A stretch of 64,000 bases of DNA from Romanomermis culicivorax (lineage: Eukaryota > Nematoda > Enoplea > Mermithida > Mermithidae), in contig CAWUHX010000005.1 of the NCBI GenBank assembly GCA_963922205.1, positions 310,001-374,000 on the forward strand. Direction: 5' to 3'. How positions within the stretch are numbered: position 1 is the first letter of the stretch; every line of letters begins with the position of its first letter. Made by a program: the position numbers and the translations under genes. Below the pieces are notes generated by a model. That model was not told where the DNA came from, ran no database searches, and was given only the letters and a program-made list of their open reading frames with translations. Positions 31,690 through 43,469 of the stretch are shown here, piece after piece.

Positions 31690-34600
31690 ATTTTCTATAA
31701 AATTCTAGATAATTCATGTATTATGCACATTAGTACAAATATCACAAGAAAGTCAAATTTACTGTAGTCCTTAATTGAGAAAAAAAAATTATGAAAGAGA
31801 AAAAATAAGGCGAAAGTTTTGAACCAAGATTAAAATTAAAAAATAAATTTTGCACGCCTCTGTCTGTGCCACTGAACAAAAAGGGTATAAATCTTAAAGC
31901 ACGCAACAATTACAAAAAAATTTTTTTTTGTTTTTTGTGTTTTATAATTTTTTTATATTTTTGTGATTTTGTATTTTTTTGTATTTTTGTGTTTTTGTAA
32001 GAAGTCAATGTGAAATATGGTATTTTGGGGTCAAAACTTCTGCAGCTATAGTTTGCTGTTGTGGCCTGCAGCATCCTTGGGCCCCTCTGTGCCTCTGCCA
32101 TGACCTACATTAGGTCTCCATACCCATTGGCCATGCTGGCCACCTCTACCTTGAAGCTGGGTTGCAGCACCTCTGCCAGGCACTGCTCCACAACCACCCT
32201 GGTTGGGGTTGTGGAACTGAAACTGGCCTCTGCTGTGGTTACCAATTTTTTGAACCTTTCCATGCGTAATCAGTGTTAATTCTTGGCTTCCTTGGCCTTG
32301 ACCTTGACCTTGAGCTCTGGGAACCTTCAAAGTTCGGACAGTCTCACCATCTTGAGCTTTACTGAACTTTGCAGAGCTTCGCAAGTTTGAACTGGCACTC
32401 CTCTTGGCATCCATCACTCCGACCTGGTGATTACTACTTAGCATCACTGATCGAAAGGCTGTTTTGAATTCCACCAGGGTCTCTTGGCTTTTATACACCC
32501 TCAATGGCTGGTTGTTTGCTTTACATCATATACGGCGAAGAATACTCTTTCTGACTCAAATTGCTCGGAAGCAAAATAATTGGCAACTGCACTTGTAAAA
32601 AAGGAAATGGGGTCAGATTCTCTGGCTTTTGGCTGATAGACATCCCAGAAGTCCTATAGACTATCCTTGAATTTTTCAGCAGTCAATTCCGGCATTTCAG
32701 TTACCTGAGTGGCCTTTGACAGCTTAATTTTTCCAGGAATAGTCGCTTAAACTTGACTAGCTGCCACTCCAGCTTTTCGGCCCTTGCTGGTTTTGCCCGA
32801 CCTTATGGTATCAGTTTCCCCATTGGAAGGTATATTGTGCTTGAAGCTTGGCTAGTCTGCAATGTACTATCTGTACTAGCAGTTACTAATGAAGACACCA
32901 CCCCTGATGGTGTTCCAGTCGTGGTAGAAGTAATTTGGGATGTGGGGGTGGCAGTGGAGGTAATCATGGAAGTTGAGGTTGATGTAATGGATGAAGTTGC
33001 AGTCATGCTGTCTTCCTGTTTCACTTCTCCTTTTGCTCCCTTACTGCCCTACTTCCTTTTTTCCTTCTCCTTTATTTTCATCTTTTTTATCCTTTCAGCC
33101 ATAAATAAAATCCTCTCTTCACTCCATCCTTTGTTCTTCATGCATTGGACAGCTTGGGCTGAATACAGACAGGAACTGCACCATTAGCAGAAAAAGATAC
33201 CACTGCCTTACTGTCCATCATCTCTGAATCCGGCATTTTCACTGCATCTTCATCAATAATTAGCTTATCGGTGTCAATATTGTCGTCAAATTTCATGGGT
33301 GATGGTGGCTCCATCCCTTTCTGTTCCGCTATGGGTGTTGTATCCTCTCCCTTCCAGAACCCAAAGTCATGTTTCATTTAATGGATCTTGGCATTCATCT
33401 TTGACATACCTTCCTCGAATTCTCGTTGCATTAGCTCTCATTTGAGTTGGAGTTTCTGCTTCACTTCTTCTTTCTTCCTCAAAATCTCCTCTAATAGACA
33501 TTGAGCCTTGAGGTTGCAGGTTGGACTGTGTCTGAGCAGTTTGAGCTTCCATCAGTTCTATTGCCGGAACTGATTGCTCTTGCTGCTGCTTTTCCCCAAA
33601 AATTCAGTCATGTCCTCATGAAGCCTCCCCTCTTGTAATTCATCTTCAGCAGGCAGTCCAACTGCTTCGCTGAAAATTTTGCTTTCCAATGTTTGGACTT
33701 CTTGTTTTTACATAGTTTTTACCTGACCCTGATCACTGTTTGGATGGCCTAATCATAATCATGTGTCGATAAAGTTTGCTTTAACTGGTATATATATATA
33801 TATATCTAACAATTAAACCAAATGTTTTTATGCTTCCAGTTTCTCAACTTTATCTGTATCTTTGATGTTGGGCGTTGCTTCTTGATCTCCAGTTGTCGAG
33901 GACGGGGCAGTACTCAGTTCCGCCATGGCTGCATTCATATTTGGCCCTTGGCCCAGGCCTTTGATGGCAGCATTGACCATGCTTTGAACCCCTTCCACTG
34001 CTACAGTCAGGACAGCATTTTTGCGGGCCCTGGGGGGGAATGTATGCTGGCTTTGTTGCACCTTCTGTAGTTCCCACCTGGAACAACACTTTACTCATAG
34101 CCCTGTACTAACACTACCACAATCCTAATACTTACACGCTGGAGATTTCACACCTCATCTGGCCGATGTCATACGACCAGTTGACCATACCCATGGCGAA
34201 TATTTCGGTGTAATGATGATGGCTCATCATTCATCTCATAGGACCAGCTGGTTGTTTGACCCCTATAACAACCCTCACATCAGACTTTCAGACAAGACTT
34301 AGGTAGAACTACATACTGCCATCATCTCTCCCCAACTGCTAAGTTGTTCGCCCTCCATAATGATAAAATTATTATTATGAAAAAAATAATGATAGGTCTT
34401 GCAGATCTAAACACACAACACTGGCTCTATAAGTCTGATGTTTCCAGCAATTAGGCAGATAAGACAAATCTTACTTATCTCAGCACTCAGCATAGAGCGC
34501 ATTGGAGCAATTCAAGGATATAAAATGTAACTTGTGTTCATCTTTTTCATCCATCATCAGCCAAATTTATTGATCCCATTAAATCGTAATATTTAAAAAA

Positions 34601-34826
34601 TTGACATACTGATGATGGTGAATATCTATATTCACAAGCATTTAAATAAAAGGCTATGGCACAAACATTCCATCTGTTAAATATTTAAGTTCTTCTACTA
34701 ATCTACTCCTCGTTATCATCGATAATCTGGGAACACATTCGGGCATCATCTGGAAGAATATTATAGAATAGAATATTAACAGGAAGAGTATATTGAAGAA
34801 TCATATTTAAAAAAATGTTAATCATT
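31690..34826 (-). pseudogene. Block B gene, copy 2 (degraded)
   Basis: Collinear with 13350-17280 but lacking the 15340-16185 segment. Readable minus-strand pieces: 34330-34155 exon with donor, 34061-33828 Ala-rich exon, 33552-33367 and 33377-33138 charged parts, 33024-32803 Ser/Thr-rich part, 32504-32046 with the best preserved Gly/Arg-rich tail (152 codons). A T-rich tract of about 80 bp follows at 31915-32000 as in copy 1. Having the same frames and splice-site shapes in two copies is the main evidence that this was a real intron-containing gene. Confidence 0.5.
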
Positions 34827-37740
34827 GACGTTGGTATGTCACAACTATCTGCAGATATGGTCATGACACTACTTTGACTAAAATAAAAATCAATTACTGA
34901 AAACTTCTGTTCTTTAATTTTGGTAAACTCATAACTTCAGAACCAAGCGAATGTTCCAAAAAGCACAAAAAAGCATAAATAAAACATATGTGAGTGTTTT
35001 TTAGGGGAAAAAACGAATGGATGAAAACTGAAGAAGAAATTTGTGTCTCTTTTGCCCACCAGCAAAGAGTATTTACAAAAAAACAGTGATTCAAACTAAA
35101 ACAGGACTTGATGAAATGAATGTACACATTTTGCAAACAACATCAATTCACTCGAACATAACCCGGCGAGAGGGCAAGGAAAGTAAATGACCGGAGAAAA
35201 TCAGAAATGAATAAGTAAGAGAAGCCTGACCACTGTTCACAGAAACTTTTTCGCCATAAGGCAAAATAGGTTAAATTTTTTTCACTATTATCACTATATT
35301 TTTTTTCACCCAAAAGACCTAAGTATGCTTTATTTCCGTATCTTTCAGCTCTTCTTGCAATATTCACACTTTTGCAGTATTTTTATCTATCAAAAATAAG
35401 GAAAAAGTCAAAATTCTTGATTTTTGGATCAGATTATGACAAGAATTCATCAAAATTCATAGTAACAAAGATCCAGAGCGAGTAACCTAAATTGCATACA
35501 AATTTGATAGCTGACATATCTGTGCTTAGCCAAAATTGACAATCGGAGACTACATATGAATTATTCTTCCTACTGCGCAAAGCACCCGAAAAATATTTGA
35601 ATCTCGATACTCTAGAAAGTTGGAAGATGAATCTTTTCAAGACTGATTTTATGGTTTAAAGTTTAATTGTTCTGGTCTAAGGATGTTCATGCTTGAACAA
35701 CGTGAAGATGTTTTAAACCTGTTAACCAGCTGAAAATCAGCTTGAGGTCATGGATGTTTCATAAATTTGGGTGAAACAACGTAAATAGACTTCTGGCACG
35801 AAGCGCCAGAATTTTAAAATTTTTTTTTTGTTTCGATACTAAAATGCTGGAAAATAAATTTTTTAACATTCATTTCTTCAATAAGTGGTCTAGCATCCAG
35901 AAATTGACTGTTCTGTAAATTTTAGCAAAAAAATGATGCATATGAAAATGGTGATATCTTCTAACATAAAGAATGTAAATTTTGAACTTGATTATCATTT
36001 TCTGACAATTTTCTCACTGTAGCTTTTTCAATCTATGATTCATGTACCAACCTTATTAATGATGATTCAGCTTGATCATCTTTCTTCAACACCAAGTTTC
36101 TTTCTATAGCTTTTGCACTAAATGATCTTATGCATTGATGATAGGTTTTTAGAGTAAATAATTGACAGTTTCTCTTCATGATCGTAAAAATTTTCATTTC
36201 TCACTTGGATTATCATTTTTGTAGATATAAGATGTTTTACTGTACTCAAGATCAATAAACTACTGATACCTCCAAGTATCAATCATTCCGAGGCTTCTTC
36301 CCCACATAAATATTAGGAATTCAAACTTGATCATATTTTTTGAGACAACAATTTTCTTACTGTAGGTTTTTACTCCAATCACTGTCCTATTCCTAATATA
36401 TTAGATGTGAATAATTCGAAATTTACATTTCATTTTCATCAAGGCTGAGAATTTGACATTGATTATCGTAGAAATCCCCTTTCTTACTGATGCCTCTGAA
36501 TGCCATGATATGTGCTCCAAAGTAAATAATTCTAATACTTCAACCTCCTGATTATAAAAATCCGAAATTTGTACTTGATCATCATTTTTCTCTGCACAAA
36601 GTTGTTGTCACCAGGTTGCCGAATGTGAATATTAGAAAAACTAATCTTCATGAACATCAATATGAAAAATTCAACCTTGATCATCTTTGTTTGAGGCGAA
36701 TTGTCTTACTTTGTAGCCTTGATTTGTGAAGAATTCTAAAGCCTCCATCTTCTTCAATGTGAACATCTTCAATTTTAACTTTTTCATCTGCTTTTCAGCA
36801 TCATCTTTCCACTGTATTTTGCAGTCCATCTACGCATTCAGTTCTCTTATGATCGTCAAGTTCAAATTTTTGAACTTGATCATCTTTACTTGATCACTCG
36901 TTTTTAATCTAGCTTCATATCATGAATAATTTTGAAATTTACCTAAAAATGGAAGACCATAATTTCATTTTTTCTCAAGCTGACTCAATAATCCAACTCT
37001 AAAATGATATTAAGGTCCCAAATTTGAACTTGATCATATTTACTTGATCACTGATTTTTACTGTAGCTTCATACTGTGCAGGAATTGGAAACCTTACTAT
37101 TGGTGCAAATAGTTTCACTTCAGCTCACAAAATTTTTTTTCAGACCATGAGATTCTAAATTACAGTTAACTCAACTGCAGTTGAATACATGTTAAAACTA
37201 ACTATTTTGACGATTTATGAGCAGAACAAAAATTGTAGGTGCAAATTTAAAAAAAAATCTTAACTAAATGCAAGTGTCCCGCACAACCCAAATAGGCAAA
37301 AAGTAAAATCAACATGCATAGGGAAGTGCCAGAAGCACCTTAATTTGTCATTTTATAGCATTTTGGAAAATCATGGATTCAAAAAAATTTTAGGTGCAGC
37401 ACCTAAAAATCTGGTTTCTAATCCTAACATACTAAAATACAATGAAATATATGCAAATCACAAAACAGTGGCTTGTAGCCATGACATGCAGCACAAAACC
37501 ACAGGAGTAGAAAATTACAATGATAAAACATCTAATGAAGGATAACCAAAAACTTCTCCTAGCATTGACTTTCTCTTCTATGCAGATTTTATGGTCAGAT
37601 AAGGAAATTTGTATAGAACTTATGACAAAAGTCTAAAGACCAAAATTGGGGAAAAATAACAGGAAATGGAAGGGGTGGGAAAACTACTCATATTAAGGTG
37701 CAGTAAGAAATAGTGGGGTAAAGAAGGAGGTCCATCCTTC
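34827..37740. repeat. Block C, copy 3 (right-truncated, without LTR element)
   Basis: Begins with the same phrase as copies 1 and 2 directly after block B, so the B-C junction is shared with copy 1. It runs to GGTCCATCCTTCTG, where it is cut off by the GATC-rich satellite. At 36473-36476 it has a single AATC where copies 1 and 2 have the LTR retrotransposon between two AATC copies. Confidence 0.85.
36473..36476. other. Empty target site of the LTR element
   Basis: The sequence GTAGAAATCCCCTTTCTTAC joins the left and right flanks of the insertions at 18908-20613 and 24202-25989 and carries only one AATC. This is the unoccupied allele of the repeat and defines the 4-bp target duplication, unless it is a precise deletion. 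Confidence 0.8.
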
Positions 37741-38335
37741 TGGGTAGCACTAAAACCCGGATCGGGTCCACGGATCCGGATCCGGATCGGGTGCCTAAAA
37801 CCCGGATCACCACAGATCACGGCGGATCAGTCTGGTGATCTGGATCCATGGAAAATTCGTCTAACACCCGGATTTTCATCACGGATCACCCCCCAGGGAT
37901 CGGGTTTCTCTGTATTAATTTTTGATCGGGAACCCGAATATTTGATTGGGATCAAAAATTTTTCGATCTAGATCAAATTTTTTCGAATTTTTTCGTCGTG
38001 ATGAGTATTTTCACGTCACATAATCAGAATTTGATCCAGATCAATATTTTTGATCCGGATCAAATTTTTTTTTCAATCTTCCATCTAGAGTAAAATTTTT
38101 CGTATTTTACCATCATGATGTGTAAATTAACGTCACATAATCAGATTTTGATCCGGATCACGATTTTTGATCCAGATCAAAATTTTTTTCAAATTTTACC
38201 TAGAGTAAAATTTTTCGTATTTTACGCTCGTGATGAGTAAATTAACGTCCCATAGTCAGATTTTGATCCAGATCAACATTTTTGACCCAGATCGAAATTT
38301 TTTTCAAATAGCCACCTAGAGTAAAATTTTTGGAA
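37741..38335. repeat. GATC-rich satellite with ~120-bp units
   Basis: Starts with dense CCGGATCCGGATC sequence at 37755-37900. It then forms about three tandem units of roughly 120 bp sharing AAATTAACGTCACATAATCA, TTTTGATCCAGATCA, TTTGATCCGGATCA and AGAGTAAAATTTTTCGTATT. Another one to one and a half units lie at 38712-38850. It is noncoding and directly abuts the truncated end of block C copy 3. Confidence 0.75.
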
Positions 38336-39836
38336 AAAGAAAATTGTAAAACGATTGAGCAACAACCGTGAATCATCCCGAATAACATCTATAAGATGTT
38401 GAACATCTGATTGAATGGTAGTTAAGCCATTGATGTTGCTTTCTTTTTTCATTATGGGATCAAAATCAGATCCATACGGGATCTTTAGTCAGTTGGTTCA
38501 ATTACGTAATGAAGTCTCTTTTGCAGGTGTATATAAAGAAGAGAAAAGCATTGAAACATCACGTCGATGGGATGACAGAGATTAAGTGCACGTGTATTAG
38601 TAGTGTTTTTATTGCAATTTTGTGAAGGAATCTGGATCCGTGTATAACCGGTTTTATTGCAAATAACTTTATATGAAAAATTGTCGCATAGATTAAAACT
38701 TTTCGTATTTTTCCTTTGTGATGAGTAAATTAACGTCACATAATCAGATTTTCATCTGGATCATGATTTTTGATCCAGATCAAAATTTTTTTCAAATTTT
38801 AACTAGAGTAAAATTTTTCGTATTTTACCATCGTGACGAGTAAATTAACGTCTTTTTTATATTTTTCATAGTTTTATTGGGAAAAAATTCAAAAACAGTA
38901 GTCCAGCCAAGATTGTTCGTCATTTAGTTGTGGTCTAACTTCAGATTAATCATCCTAGTGTCCTACTGTTTGACAACATAATTCATTTTTGGTATATGTA
39001 TCTCCTGCAATTCATTGAAACATTATTTGTACGGGTTGGAAAAAAATATAGAATATCTATTTGGAAAGTTTGAAAAATAATTTTGAAAAAGAATATTTTG
39101 TAAAATGATTGAACAACAACCGTGACATCATCCCAAATAACATCTATAAGATGTTGAACATCTGATAGAACAGTAGTTAAGCCATTAATATAGAATTCCT
39201 GCTTTGTTGTGGGATAAAAATGGGATCCATACGGGATCATTATTCGGTATGTTCAGTTACATAAAGAAGTCTCATTTGCAGGTGTATATAAAGAAGAGAA
39301 AAGCATTGAAACATCATGTCAATGGGTTGACAGAGAATAAATGCATGTGTAATAGGAAAATTTTTTACGTATCTGGATCCGTACATAAACTGTTTTTATT
39401 GCAATTTTGTGCATGCACAATAACCTATAACCGTCGTGTAATTGTCGTGATCCAGATCCATATAATTGTCGTGATCCGGATCCATATAATTGTTGTGATC
39501 TGGATTTCACCTCACTGATGTAGTATTTTGGATCAAAATCAAAAACAGTTTTACAAAAACAGTAGTCAACCGAAGATAGAGCATTTGATTGCTCAACAAA
39601 TTGTGGTTTAACATCAGATAAACACGGCTGTTCTACTGTCTTGCCATTATTTCGGATGAGGACTATATGTATCCACTGGATTTGAATGAAACATATCTAC
39701 AGCTTGGAACAAAAATGTAGCATGTGTTTTTGGTTTGTAGTATGATGGGTCTGATCCGACATTGTAATGTGATCCGTCTGATCCGGCATTCACATAACAC
39801 AATGGTTTGAAATGGAAAAAAAGTTTTAAAATAGAA
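38335..39836. repeat. Tandem ~750-bp repeat, two units
   Basis: 38335-38620 reappears at about 39086-39370 (period 751 bp), with AACATCTATAAGATGTTGAA, AGTTAAGCCATT, CCATACGGGATC and GCAGGTGTATATAAAGAAGA. The latter contains a TATATAA box-like word at the same place in each unit. No protein-coding frame is conserved. The two units differ internally by satellite content. Confidence 0.65.
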
Positions 39837-41510
39837 AAGAAAGGTAATTTGGACCAGTAACTTGTCTTTGGCACTTGGGCCTTAGCTTTCCACTGAGTGT
39901 GGTCTAATGACAGATTAACAGACTGGTCCTATTACCTTTTTAGCATTCATGTCGAGGACATAATATATCCACTTGATTTAAGTGAAACTTTATTTCTACG
40001 GGTTGGAATAAAAGTTTAGCATGAGTTTTTCATTTGTAGTGTGATGGGTCTGATCGGACATTGTAGTGTGCTCCGTCTGATCTGGCATACACATAACACA
40101 ATTGATGGAAATGGAAAAAAAGTTTTAAAGAAGAAAAGAAGATAATTTGGACCAGCCATTTTTAGTTTGGTCTTTGGCCTTACAAGCCGCTTTCAGCTAT
40201 TGGCTGAGTGTGGTCTAAGGACAGATTAACACACTGGTCCAATTATCTTGTTAGCATTTATGTCCAAGACATAATATATCCACTGGATTTAAGTGAAACA
40301 TTATTTCTACGGGTTGGAACAAATATTTAGCATTTTTAGTTTGTAGTGTGATCTGTCTGATCCGACATGATCAGAATAATGTTAGGATCACAATAGGTTG
40401 CAATGCAAAAAATAGGTTGCAATGCCACAAATGTTAAAAAACAGTAGTCGAACTTGCTTTTCGTTTTTTGGCCTTAGCATTGAAACCTGCTTTCCACTTT
40501 TCGATGAGGAATGTGGTTTAACGACAGAATAACAGAGCCCGACTTACTGTCTTGGTTGTATTATTCACATTTGTTATATGAATCTGCTTCATTTGAATGG
40601 AACATTATTTCTACAGGTTGAAAAAACTATTTAGCATGTCTTTTTAGTTTGTAGTGTGTAGATAGCTGTCAATGTTAAAAAAAGCTTTAAATGATCAAAA
40701 ACTCAAAAACAGTAGTCCAGCCATGTAAATTCATAATTTCTGATTTTATAGTTGGTGTGGTTTAACTGCAGATTAATAAATGGTTGTCCTACTGTTTGAC
40801 CACAATATTCGTGTTCAGTATATGTATTTGCTGCATTCGAATGGAACATAAAATCTATGTATTAAAAAAACTATTTAGCATGTCTTTTTAGTTTGTAGTG
40901 TGTAGATAGTTGTCAATATTAAAAAAAAGGTTTAAAGGAATTCAAAAACAGTAGTCCAGCCCTGTAACTTCATGATCTGCCACTTGATAATTGGTGTGGT
41001 TTAACTGCAGATTAACAGAACCGAGGGTTGTCCTACTGTTTGACAACAATATTCGTGTTTGGTATATGTATTTGCTGCATTCGAATGGAACATAAATTCT
41101 ACGGGTTAGACGAATTATTTAGTATGTTAAAAACAGTTTTAAAGGGATTCAAAAACAGTAGTCCACCCAAACTCGAGGATCTGCACTTTGATAATAGGTG
41201 TGGTTTAACTGCAGAATAATAGAATTCATTATTTCTGATTTGATAATTGGTGTGGTTTAACTGCAGATTGACAGAATCGAGGGTTGTCCTACTATTTGAC
41301 AACAATATTCGTGTTCTCTATATGTATTTGCTGCATTCGAATGGAACATTATTTCTACGGGATGAAAGAATTATTTAGCATGTGCCTTTTCAAATATAGT
41401 GTGATCCGTATGATCCGACATGATCCGATTAATAAATAAAGGCATACACATTGTTGTACAAAACGTTTCTACAGTTGAAAAAACTATTTAGCATCTGATT
41501 CGGTGTGTTT
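38871..41510. repeat. Array of degenerate ~260-290-bp repeats
   Basis: At least seven units start with a CAAAAACAGTAGTCCAGCC-like word (near 38890, 39555, 40440, 40700, 40945, 41150; weaker at 39850 and 40150). They continue GTGTGGTTTAACTGCAGATT, GTTGTCCTACTGTTTGAC, GTATATGTATTTGCTGCATT and TTATTTCTACGGGTTG. Each unit contains a short inverted pair, AACAGTAG and CTACTGTT, about 100 bp apart. No gene is visible. Confidence 0.7.
39435..39510. repeat. Three 25-bp units ATAATTGTCGTGATCCGGAT-like
   Basis: Three direct units of about 25 bp with a GATCCRGATC core, within the second 750-bp unit. The minus-strand translation gives a repeating SRQLYGSG, which I regard as a by-product. Confidence 0.7.
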
Positions 41511-41534
41511 GTCGTACATTATTAGTTAGAAAAT

Positions 41535-41635
41535 GGTGAAACACTGAAATATATAACTGTACAGTTTCCCTTAGTCAATAAATCGTGGAACACTGAAACA
41601 TGTAAGCGTACAGTTTCCCTTAGTCAATAAGAATG
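41535..41635. repeat. Tandem duplication of ~50 bp
   Basis: Two adjacent copies share AACACTGAAA, then GTACAGTTTCCCTTAGTCAA and TAA. They lie in the 3' flank of the minus-strand helicase gene. Confidence 0.75.
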
Positions 41636-42783
41636 TGAAACTTAATTTACTTGAAAGAAAAATTGTGTTGGACTAGTATGTGCAAAAACTAATACAAAAA
41701 GTGGAATACAAACGAAAACAGCACCCAGAACACGGGTAGACTAGTAACAAAAACAATAACAAAAAAAATACAGAAAAATACAAAAACTAATAGAATACAT
41801 CCATCGGGACCCGTATACCCCTTTGACGGGCTTTATTGGCCAATTCATCGGCCTCCTTCCTCGCCTCTTTTTCTCTACTCATTCTGGCCCATTTGACCAA
41901 TAGGTCCCTCAAGCAGTGGACAAAATAATTGTAAGCGGTTTCGAGGGTTTTGTAAGCGGTTCATCTTTTCGGCCTATAACCTCGCGTCGTCGTCAAATAT
42001 CCGCACATAAATTTGTACACAGTGGCGATTTGTCCGTCTTCGGTTATCAACCAAATATTGTGTTTCTTATATTCTTCATAAATTGGATTGGGCCATTTGG
42101 TTAATTGCCCCGCCATCAATCGAAAAATATAGTGGGGTAAATGTATATGCCACACAACAATGTGTCGCGAAAGAACTGAAATAAATGATGATGAGTTTTT
42201 GGAATAGCCAGATCAGATTCTCACGGATCACCTAAATTTTGGACTCAAAATTGACGAAAAAAGTTGGCCGACTTGTTCAAAATACTCAACAGGGTCAGGG
42301 GGAACACATTAAAATCAAAATTTTTTAAAATTGTCATAGAAATGTCCGGCATACTCAGAAACGTTAATTTTGAGTTTGAATAACCATATAAAAAGTATAT
42401 AATAGAAAACATATCCATAAATAGGCAAATAAATACCTTTTATGCGAAACGGCGTAATTTGCATCCTGATAATGCCAGTTGTCCATAAAATTGGGTAGCT
42501 GTAAATCGTTCTTGAAAATTTGCTTGAAAATTGCAAGATTGACAAGGGACGTGCCAATTAGCATCCGACGGGTTTATGAAACAATTTCCTGTTGCTGTTA
42601 AAATTGTAAGTGCAATGGAAATCATATAACATGTCTCATTTAATACTACACAGAGTTGCATTTCGTCGTAATTTTGAAAATCGTTCCTAATTAAGTTGAC
42701 AATGTGGTCCTGGAGTCTCTGTTGGGCGCTCTCTTTTTGCAACAATCCGTAGTTGAGGTGGCTGCTTTGGCCACTCTCAACAT

Positions 42784-42953
42784 CCCTCCGCCGTCGAGTT
42801 TGACGGACCGTCAAGGGCCACCAGTGTTGAGCCAACCTCTTCCCGCTACTCGGGGCTTCAGTAAAAGTTAGGCTTGGTCTGGGACTTGAACCCAGGACCT
42901 TGCGGCTACCGTCCGCACGCTCTAACTAACTGAGCTACCCGAGCAGCAGGAAA
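42784..42953 (-). mobile_element. tRNA-derived SINE-like insertion, 170 bp
   Basis: Consists of the tRNA-like head and a body that contains the short palindrome TTGACGGACCGTCAA at 42800-42814. It sits inside a helicase exon between two 59-bp direct repeats (42725-42783 and 42954-43012) that differ at one base. No poly-A or simple-repeat tail is visible. The direct repeats are much longer than normal LINE-mediated target duplications. Confidence 0.65.
42872..42944 (-). tRNA. tRNA-like sequence (Thr-GGT type, probably a SINE head)
   Basis: 73 nt with A box TAGCTCAGTTAGTTAGAGC and B box GGTTCAAGTCC. D, anticodon (TGCGG/CCGCA) and T (CTGGG/CCCAG) stems are perfect. The acceptor stem pairs in only five of seven positions, and position 33 is C instead of the universal U. 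There is no CCA-compatible context. It is followed by an 88-bp body (42784-42871) as in tRNA-derived SINEs. More likely a retroposed tRNA relative than a working gene. Confidence 0.6.
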
Positions 42954-43469
42954 GGCGCTCTCTTTTTGCAACAATTCGTAGTTGAGGTGGCTGCTTTGGC
43001 CACTCTCAACATACATCTGACACAACAATTTCAGCCCAACCGGCAACATAAGTGGAAACGGGAGCCATGTACATGTGGCAATGATTTTGGACCAAAATAG
43101 GCATAACGACGTGACGAAATTCGTTTACTAGATGTTCGCGTATGCCTACGGTCAGTGCATATTGCGTCGACATCATTTCTAAACCCAGAGATATAAATGA
43201 AACTTTGAAATTAGTATATGCTTAAAATAACTCAATCTGTCTTACTTCTAACCAACACCATTTTGTGTTGGTCGCCTATGCAAGGCCAAGTGGCTTCAAA
43301 TGGAAGCAATATTTCATTGCCAACGGCATCGAGTATGCAGCGATGGTTAATACACCTAAACATCAAAATTTAGTGGAATAATTGCACTAAAATGCAGTAA
43401 GACATACTGCACTGTAATATACTAAAATATAATTAAGGTTATAAACGATCAATTTTTGCCTACCATTCT

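Larger units (their letters stand above)
42725..43012. repeat. 59-bp direct repeats flanking the SINE-like insertion
   Basis: Copies at 42725-42783 and 42954-43012 begin GGCGCTCTCTTTTTGCAACA and end CACTCTCAACAT, with one mismatch (C versus T). The sequence belongs to the helicase exon (minus-strand VESGQSSHLNY). It is therefore a duplication of host sequence created when the 170-bp element entered. Confidence 0.9.
41797..43355 (-). pseudogene. Helicase gene, C-terminal exons
   Basis: Minus-strand exons downstream of the helicase core. 43355-43246 (acceptor GATGTTTAG, donor GTAAGAC) reads CILDAVGNEILLPFEATWPC. 43178 onwards reads TQYALTVGIREHLVNEFRHV. 42835-42440 contains HIVNLIRNDFQNYDEMQLCV. 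42155-41961 reads WPNPIYEEYKKHNIWLITED. A final frame, VKWARMSREKEARKEADELA, stops at about 41797. The function of these parts is not recognised. The exon around 42725-43012 is interrupted by a tRNA-derived insertion that shifts the frame, so the encoded protein would be truncated. Confidence 0.5.

Noticed and set aside
32753-33187. 144-codon plus-strand frame opposite block B
   Set aside because: It is the antisense shadow of the Ser/Thr-rich minus-strand frame, which is the one conserved between copies.
39319-39510. Minus-strand frame with repeating SRQLYGSG
   Set aside because: Translation of three 25-bp satellite units; no other coding evidence.
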